DNA of 64,000 nt from Stenogyne calaminthoides (taxonomy: Eukaryota; Streptophyta; Magnoliopsida; Lamiales; Lamiaceae). The notes beneath the pieces are model-generated. The model was not told the DNA's origin, searched no databases, and saw only the letters and a list, made by a program, of their open reading frames with translations. The DNA lies in assembly GCA_037126765.1 (NCBI GenBank), contig JBBCBC010000021.1:23019434-23083433 (forward strand), written 5' to 3'. Below are positions 58,235-64,000 of the stretch, piece after piece (position 1 is the stretch's first letter; each line of letters opens with the position of its first letter). Made by a program: the position numbers and the translations under genes.

Positions 58235-61146
58235 TATATTATATATTTGAGTTTTTAATTCTCTATCTAAACAAAATACTTAAGATTTTGGTAATATACA
58301 CTTAAAATTTTAATTCTCTATCTAAAACACTACATTGTCTATATTATATATTTGATTGTACAATCATTTGTGATTATAATTGACGTATGATTATAATTGA
58401 GGTGATTTTATACATGAATAGATTATTTATTCTCTATTATAAAATACAATATAATAAATAATATGTCATTTTATCTAATCTCTATGTTCAGTGTAGTCTT
58501 AAGTTATGAATTATGTTTAGCATGTTGTCATTATCAATGAATTTGGGTTATCCATCAGCTCTTTTAATTGCAGATGCATTATAGATGTTAGTTTTTTTTA
58601 TGTTTTTCATGTTCTTCTTTGTGAATGATTTCAATTGTCTTCTTATCCATTGTTTTATTTTGTAGGTTAGATCAATGTACAAAATGGACAATTTCTTTCC
58701 GCCTAATATCATTTTGTTATGCATTTCTATCCATCATTGTTGCATTCATCTTAAAAGGTGATACTCGCATAAATTTGTTCAATTTGGCATTTTTTATAAT
58801 TTTAAAAAATGCTTGATTATGATATTATGACTTAAAAAGCTAGCAACATTCATTTTAACGTTTAATATTTTCCCAACATATTTGAACTCATGATTTTCTA
58901 AAGAATTTGAAGCAATTTTTGGTGTCATTTTTATTCTTTTATGATTTTCAATTTCAGTCCATGTTAACTTTTATTTATTCATTTTTGGTCCAAAAGGACC
59001 AAAATTTTGAGCAAAATGTATAAAGATAATTGAATGGTATTATGCATTTTGGAGAATTTGCATAAAAAAAATATTTTCTGGTGTTAAAGCAAACAAAAAT
59101 AGGGAAAAATGATGAAATTAAAGAGTGGACAAGAATACAACACATATAGATGAAGCCCGACTAACCAAAAATTGGGGAAGGTTCAATACAAAATATTGCT
59201 TAAGGAAATGTGATCGTTAAAAATTCAAAATGTTCAGGATGATATTCAACGGGCTGACCAGTTTGAAATGGGCACTAGCGCAAAATTAATAGTTGCTCAC
59301 AAAAAAAGGCAGCATTGTTGGTGAAGTTGTCTTTATTACTGACATAAGAATTAGCTTAAGGGTCCTTACTTTTCCAAATAAAATGTCACCATTTGTGACT
59401 TTTCTGTTTTTTTGTACAGTATTGAGGGATTCATTTGTTTTATTTTTTAATGAAAAGAATAGAGAAATGAAAAAGATTTTATTTATAACCTGATAAGCAT
59501 TAATTATGAGAAAGATGGAATGAGTAGTATGAACCAAATTAAGAATTTGGATTATCTATCAGCTCTTTCAATAGCAGACCCACTATAGATTTCAGTTTCG
59601 CATTTTTTCATGTTCTTCTTTGTGAATGATTTCAATTATCTTTTTTTTTTCTATTTATGAATCGCGTATCTTTTATTTCGTTTTGTAGGTTAGATCAGTG
59701 TACTAAATGGACAATTTTTTTCCTTTTAATATCAACTTTGTTGTGCATTAATTATATCCATTGTTATTACATCCATTTTAAAAGGTGATACCCACTTAAA
59801 TCTGCTCAATCTGATTTTTTTCTCTAACTCAAAAAAATGCTTGATTGTGAGGCTATGACTAAAAAATTATCAACATTAACTTTATCCTTTAGTTCCCCTG
59901 AAATGTTTACTCTCTGCTTTTGTTCTAGGCTATGACTCATAAATTTTTCTTTTCGAACTCTTTTGTTTCTCTCTTTGTCAAAGGCTCTTCATCTTACGCC
60001 TACTAATAATTTTTTTATATTAGTTCTTTTTGTAGGTCGGTGTTGCAAGTTTTTAAATTTTGTCTTGAATGTAAGTTTTTAAACAAATAAGACTGTATAT
60101 TTCATTTCATGATCTCCTTTGAATTATGTCTTGAATGCAATGCACAATTTCCCCATGTTTTTCTTAAATTGATGCTAAATTCTTTTTACAAAATTTTTAA
60201 TTATTTTTTCGTTTCAGTTTCAGCAGGTCTGTGATGATCCATTGAATAGCTTTTTTGCTTCCATAGCTTAACTCTCACTGTAACAATTTAATTATGGTTG
60301 ATTAAAGTGGTTTGGAACATTAACTTTAACATGAATTATCCACTTTTTAATTTGTCAATTCTTTTTTACTTGCATTTCTAATTTAATTTGTGCATGCATA
60401 GTTCAAGAATTTATTAATTATGTTGGTGCTAGAGGCAAGTTGAACACACATGAACATAACATGTACATATATTTATTTGTCCTATTATTATTATTTTTTG
60501 AGCAGCCAAAAAGATTGGTACAGATTTCCAGCTTTTACATATCAATTCTTGGATTAGAACGCCAAGCCTTTACTTATCAATTTTCAGTCTTTACTTGTGC
60601 TATTCACATTGAAAATTTGGTGCATTGACTATGAGGACAAGAATACGTACATAGCGTATTATCGAAGCCACTATTTCATCTTATATATTTTGTTATCAAC
60701 TCTTTGAGAATTCTCAAATTTGAAAGAGTTTGCTCTGTCTATTTTATTTTTATTTATGTTTTAGTATATGAGATGAATACAAGATTTTATTTTTGTAATT
60801 GTGAAATGTCTTGGTCGAGATAATTGCACAGAAATGTTGGGATCGATTCGTTGCCTTTTCTATATAAAAAAATTTAGGTAACTTTTTTTAATTGTTTCTT
60901 AATAGAGTCGGTATGCTAGGTGGATTTCAAAAAAATATATACAAATCGATGAGGAAGTCTTCTGTGGGTTTTATACGTGCATAAGACATAGCTCCACTTT
61001 GACATTCGAATCATGTTTCCCTTTAAAATATGATTAGACTTGGTCCATAACTTCATTGTTCATATAATATAGTAAATTAGATTTTTTTTATACATGAAAA
61101 TGTCTCTTATAACTCTTAAACAACTCTATCAAGTTGATTAATCTAT
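58235..61146. other. AT-rich DNA with a 1-kb-spaced direct repeat
   Basis: Segments 58539-58831 and 59541-59860 are similar. Each contains TTTTGTAG, then a block starting GTTAGATCA, then AAAAGGTGATAC, like an exon of about 103 bp with acceptor and donor. The enclosed sequence is not clearly coding. No recognised gene lies elsewhere in the stretch. Confidence 0.5.
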
Positions 61147-61147
61147 G

Positions 61148-61149
<2 letters not shown>

Positions 61150-61228
<79 letters not shown>
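61150..61228. repeat. (AC)n(AT)n compound microsatellite
   Basis: About 20 AC units are followed by about 20 AT units. Confidence 0.95.
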
Positions 61229-61230
<2 letters not shown>

Positions 61231-61916
61231 CGTATTTGTCTAATGCAAAAATATTGCACCACGTACATGTTAAACTATTGGAGAGAGATTTTTAATATTG
61301 TTATGTATTATTTTATTAATCATAATTTATTTAATTTACGAAATAATATGATATGTTATTTAAATAATAAATATTATGTATACATCAATTTAATATTGTG
61401 ATGGATACCATAAGGTGTTTTTTTTTTATCGGGGAGTACCATAGGGTGTTAATATCACAAAAAGGTATTAAATTTAAATTTATTTATGCTTATCAATTTA
61501 TATTATATTCTACATATATTATCAACATCATTTAATGTTGAATAATTCTAATCTAATATATAAAGTGATATATATGTATATATATATGATCATGATATGT
61601 ATTATAATAATACATTTATACAATCAATCTGCAAAATTATAGGATAAAAAATAATCGCACATTAAAATAAATCATTAATTGATGTTATTCAAATATAAAA
61701 TTTATATAGTGGATGATTTGTAGATTTTTAAAATTTTTACAGATTGTCAAAAATGATTAATGATTCAATTAAACTAAACCTTATAAAACTTTAAAATTTG
61801 GTTAAGAAATTTAACTGACAATAAATCGGTGGATCATCGAAAAATATTGTAGACCAAGTCAATATTCTTATTACACAAAGTTTCAATTATAAATATATCC
61901 ATAATATATTTTAGAA

Positions 61917-61921
<5 letters not shown>

Positions 61922-61956
<35 letters not shown>
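61922..61956. repeat. (TA)n microsatellite
   Basis: A TA run directly adjoins the fold-back arm copy that begins at 61957. Confidence 0.93.
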
Positions 61957-61961
<5 letters not shown>

Positions 61962-62100
61962 CTCATATGAGACGGTCTCATGCATGAGACGGGGTACAAT
62001 CTAGCACAAATCACACACACCCCTCCCAAGTTAATGTTAAAGCACAATACCCAAATTATGTTATGTCTCATCGTGGGACTGTCTCATGCAAGAGTGTCTT
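61957..62100 (+). mobile_element. Single arm of the 15022-15956 fold-back family
   Basis: The sequence starting AAAAACTCATATGAGACGG matches the left arm at 15022-15162 in order and content. No opposite arm is present. Confidence 0.7.
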
Positions 62101-62219
62101 ATATAAAAATTATTTTTTTAAACAATAGATAGTTTATTTAAACAATACATTATATTTTATTCCTTTTTATTATTCCTAATATAGTTAGATTAACTAATAT
62201 GCATTTAATCTTGAATTTA

Positions 62220-63877
62220 TGTAGACGTAAGGATTATTGATGAATAATCAAGAATGGTTGTCTTGTAGAGATTGATAATATATTGTGGACTCTTAACAAG
62301 TCTCTACAAGACTTTGAGGGTATGACAATAGCTGACTTCTATCCTAATTTTTCATCTCGGAATAGATTTTTAATTATGAATTTCATGTGCAACAAATTAG
62401 ATTTTAAGATTTAGTATGAGTATTTGATGAGTAGACTTAGTGATGAACAACACGATGTTTATGAATAAATACACAAGTTCATTCATTCTGGTAGAGGTGG
62501 GGTACTATTTGTGTATGAATACAATGTAATTGGAAAAATATTTATATGGAAGATGTTGTCTGCAGGTTTGAGATCTAATGACAAGATTGACATTAATGTA
62601 ACATTCATGGCATATCTTCACTTCTCTACTCATTCTAAGTTTGTCATTCCTATTAATGCTACCGAAGATTCTACTTGCAATATTAACCAGGATAGTTATC
62701 TTGCCGAGCTTTTGATTAATATAGATCTCATATATAGAATGACGCTCTGATGGGAAATAAATATTGTATTGAAGCTCTTGATACTACATTGAAGGATATT
62801 ATGCAGCTGACTAACCTGCTATCTTTTGAATTGTATTTTGGTGATAAGGTTGTTGTGTTTGGAGGCGATTTCTAACAGATATTGTCGGTTATTCCAAAAT
62901 AAAAAATGCATGATACTGTACACGCTACAATAAGGTCATCTCTTTTGTGGAATGATTGTACACTACTGAAACCTACAAGAAACATGCGACTGCAGAATTT
63001 AGAACAGATGATGGTTTATACAAAAAAAAAAAATTGGATAACATCTATTAGAGATGGAACTGTAAGATCACAAATTGAGTATGGTATTTATGTACAAATT
63101 TTGGATGGTACTTTTTCTTTAGGTGGTGATGATCTGATCGACCATATTGTTGAATATTTATCTTGATTTTATGAACATGATGGGTCTTTCTATGCCCGAT
63201 GTTGTTAGGTCCATAAACGATCACATGATTTGGTTGAATGTAAATGAATCACGTAGCTATTTAAGCTCTAATAGTCCTTGCCATGTTGATTCAAATGTTG
63301 ATCATCTTTCTTCTGTGCATACTCATGATCAATTCTTGAGTCGTCTGAAGTGTTTGAGTGTTCATCATCATGAACTAAATTTCAAAATTGGAACGTCGGT
63401 AATGTTATTTAGAAATATTGACCACTCAAGGGGTTTGTGCAATGGAAGCAAATTTAGATTTTTTAATATTATATTTTTATTTTTTTTCTCATCTTTTAAA
63501 GGTTGAATATGTATTAATTCATTAAATTTGTAATGAAATGTTTTTTTTTCAATATATAGGTTGGTTATTACAAGGATGAGTGATATAATTCTTGAAGCTA
63601 AGGTTCTATCGGAAAGTAATGTCGGATAGTTAGCTTTGATATCTAGGCTTACGTTGATCCTCCTGGTCATAGATTGTCGTTCAAATTTTAACGAAGACAC
63701 TTTCGTTGATGGAGATAGTTTTCGTTGATTGTTTCATATTTTATGTCTATAAATAAAAGTCAAGGACAATTATCTTCTCATGTAGGGAAATTTTTGCAAA
63801 AGTCAGTTTTTAGTCGTGGACAATTGTATGTAGTTGTTTCCCAGATAACATGCTTCTAGGGTTTGAAGATTATATTG
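62220..63877 (+). pseudogene. Helitron helicase remnant
   Basis: Frames shifted by indels show Helitron Rep/helicase C-terminal motifs in order. They are a decayed Walker A region before F-I-W-K-M-L-S-A-G-L-R-S (about 62530-62570), then N-I-N-Q-D-S-Y-L-A-E-L-L (62680), V-V-V-F-G-G-D-F (about 62850), H-H-E-L-N-F-K-I-G-T-S-V-M-L (63366), N-I-D-H-S-R-G-L-C-N-G (63415), S-I-N-K-S-Q-G-Q (about 63745) and S-R-G-Q-L-Y-V-V-V-S. An intron-like T-rich block (about 63452-63560, ending ATATAG) separates C-N-G from L-V-I-T-R-M. Helitrons are rolling-circle transposons; this copy has many stops. Confidence 0.82.
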
Positions 63878-64000
63878 TGTAGGTCCCGAACGGGTTTTGT
63901 GAGGGCAGAAGTCTAGAGGGGAGGGGTGAATAGACTTAAAAAAACTTTTGTCAGATCGGTGTGAGAGCAAGCTAAGCTTTGATCGAGTCGAAGTGAATCG
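63878..64000 (-). mobile_element. Edge of another LTR (Sirevirus-like), truncated by the window end
   Basis: It begins TGTAGGTCCCGAACGGG and continues with AGAGGGGAGGGGTGAATAGA, the same style as the plus-side edge of the LTRs at 44028 and 56364 (TGTTGGTCCCGG ... GGGGGGG-AATACA). It abuts the Helitron remnant. Only 123 bp are visible. Confidence 0.55.

Noticed and set aside
61150..61228. Regular repeat that might suggest an array system
   Set aside because: It is a simple AC/AT microsatellite without spacers.

Overview
This window looks like repeat-dense nuclear DNA of a flowering plant, most likely a eudicot. The evidence is AT-rich sequence, many nested Ty1/copia LTR retrotransposons, Mutator-like and Stowaway-like MITEs, a Helitron helicase relic, and spliced fragments of plant-type genes. 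There is no bacterial-style operon, CRISPR array or rRNA gene. Almost every long reading frame belongs to a mobile element, and nearly all of them are broken.

Layout, left to right. (1) 1-12357 is a Russian-doll insertion. A minus-strand LTR (1-1102 plus 12004-12357) is split by a complete plus-strand copia element of the same LTR family (1103-12003, target-site duplication CATCC). That element carries a solo LTR of a second family in its leader (4066-5800, duplication GGTAT). The outer LTR itself sits in the protease region of another, minus-strand copia element (gag at 12358-13853). (2) 14700-19100 holds fold-back/MITE elements, including a Mutator-like one with a 10-bp duplication, and a duplicated exon-like segment. 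(3) 19277-26940 holds remnants of a host gene (5' region, one exon with good splice signals, a possible terminal exon). It is interrupted by a gag-less minus-strand copia element with 206-bp LTRs (20262-25638), which is interrupted in turn by a solo LTR (20871-22708). (4) 26942-30187 is the 5' LTR and leader of a truncated minus-strand relative of the first element. It abuts an old plus-strand copia relic (30188-31346). (5) 32518-36384 is a head-to-tail array of three 1,289-bp units. It lies just downstream, on the minus strand, of a partial reticulon-like gene (36970-37634). (6) 38900-44022 and 58235-62200 are AT-rich, essentially gene-free DNA with microsatellites and a Stowaway MITE. Between them sits a 14.2-kb Sirevirus-like copia element (44028-58229, minus, duplication TTATC). 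It has gag, protease, integrase, reverse transcriptase and RNase H remnants, and a long additional coding region between pol and the 3' LTR. (7) 62220-63877 is a decayed Helitron helicase, and the start of another LTR runs off the right edge at 63878.

The most noteworthy points are the pol-downstream env-like/coiled-coil region of the 14-kb element and the patchy, CG-rich stretches in that element that coincide with its frameshifts (possibly an assembly problem). Others are a threefold motif conserved in the leaders of two copies of the first family, the exact tandem triplication at 32.5-36.4 kb, and loss of catalytic residues in the 20-25 kb copia element. All identifications rest on reading the sequence; no database search was possible.
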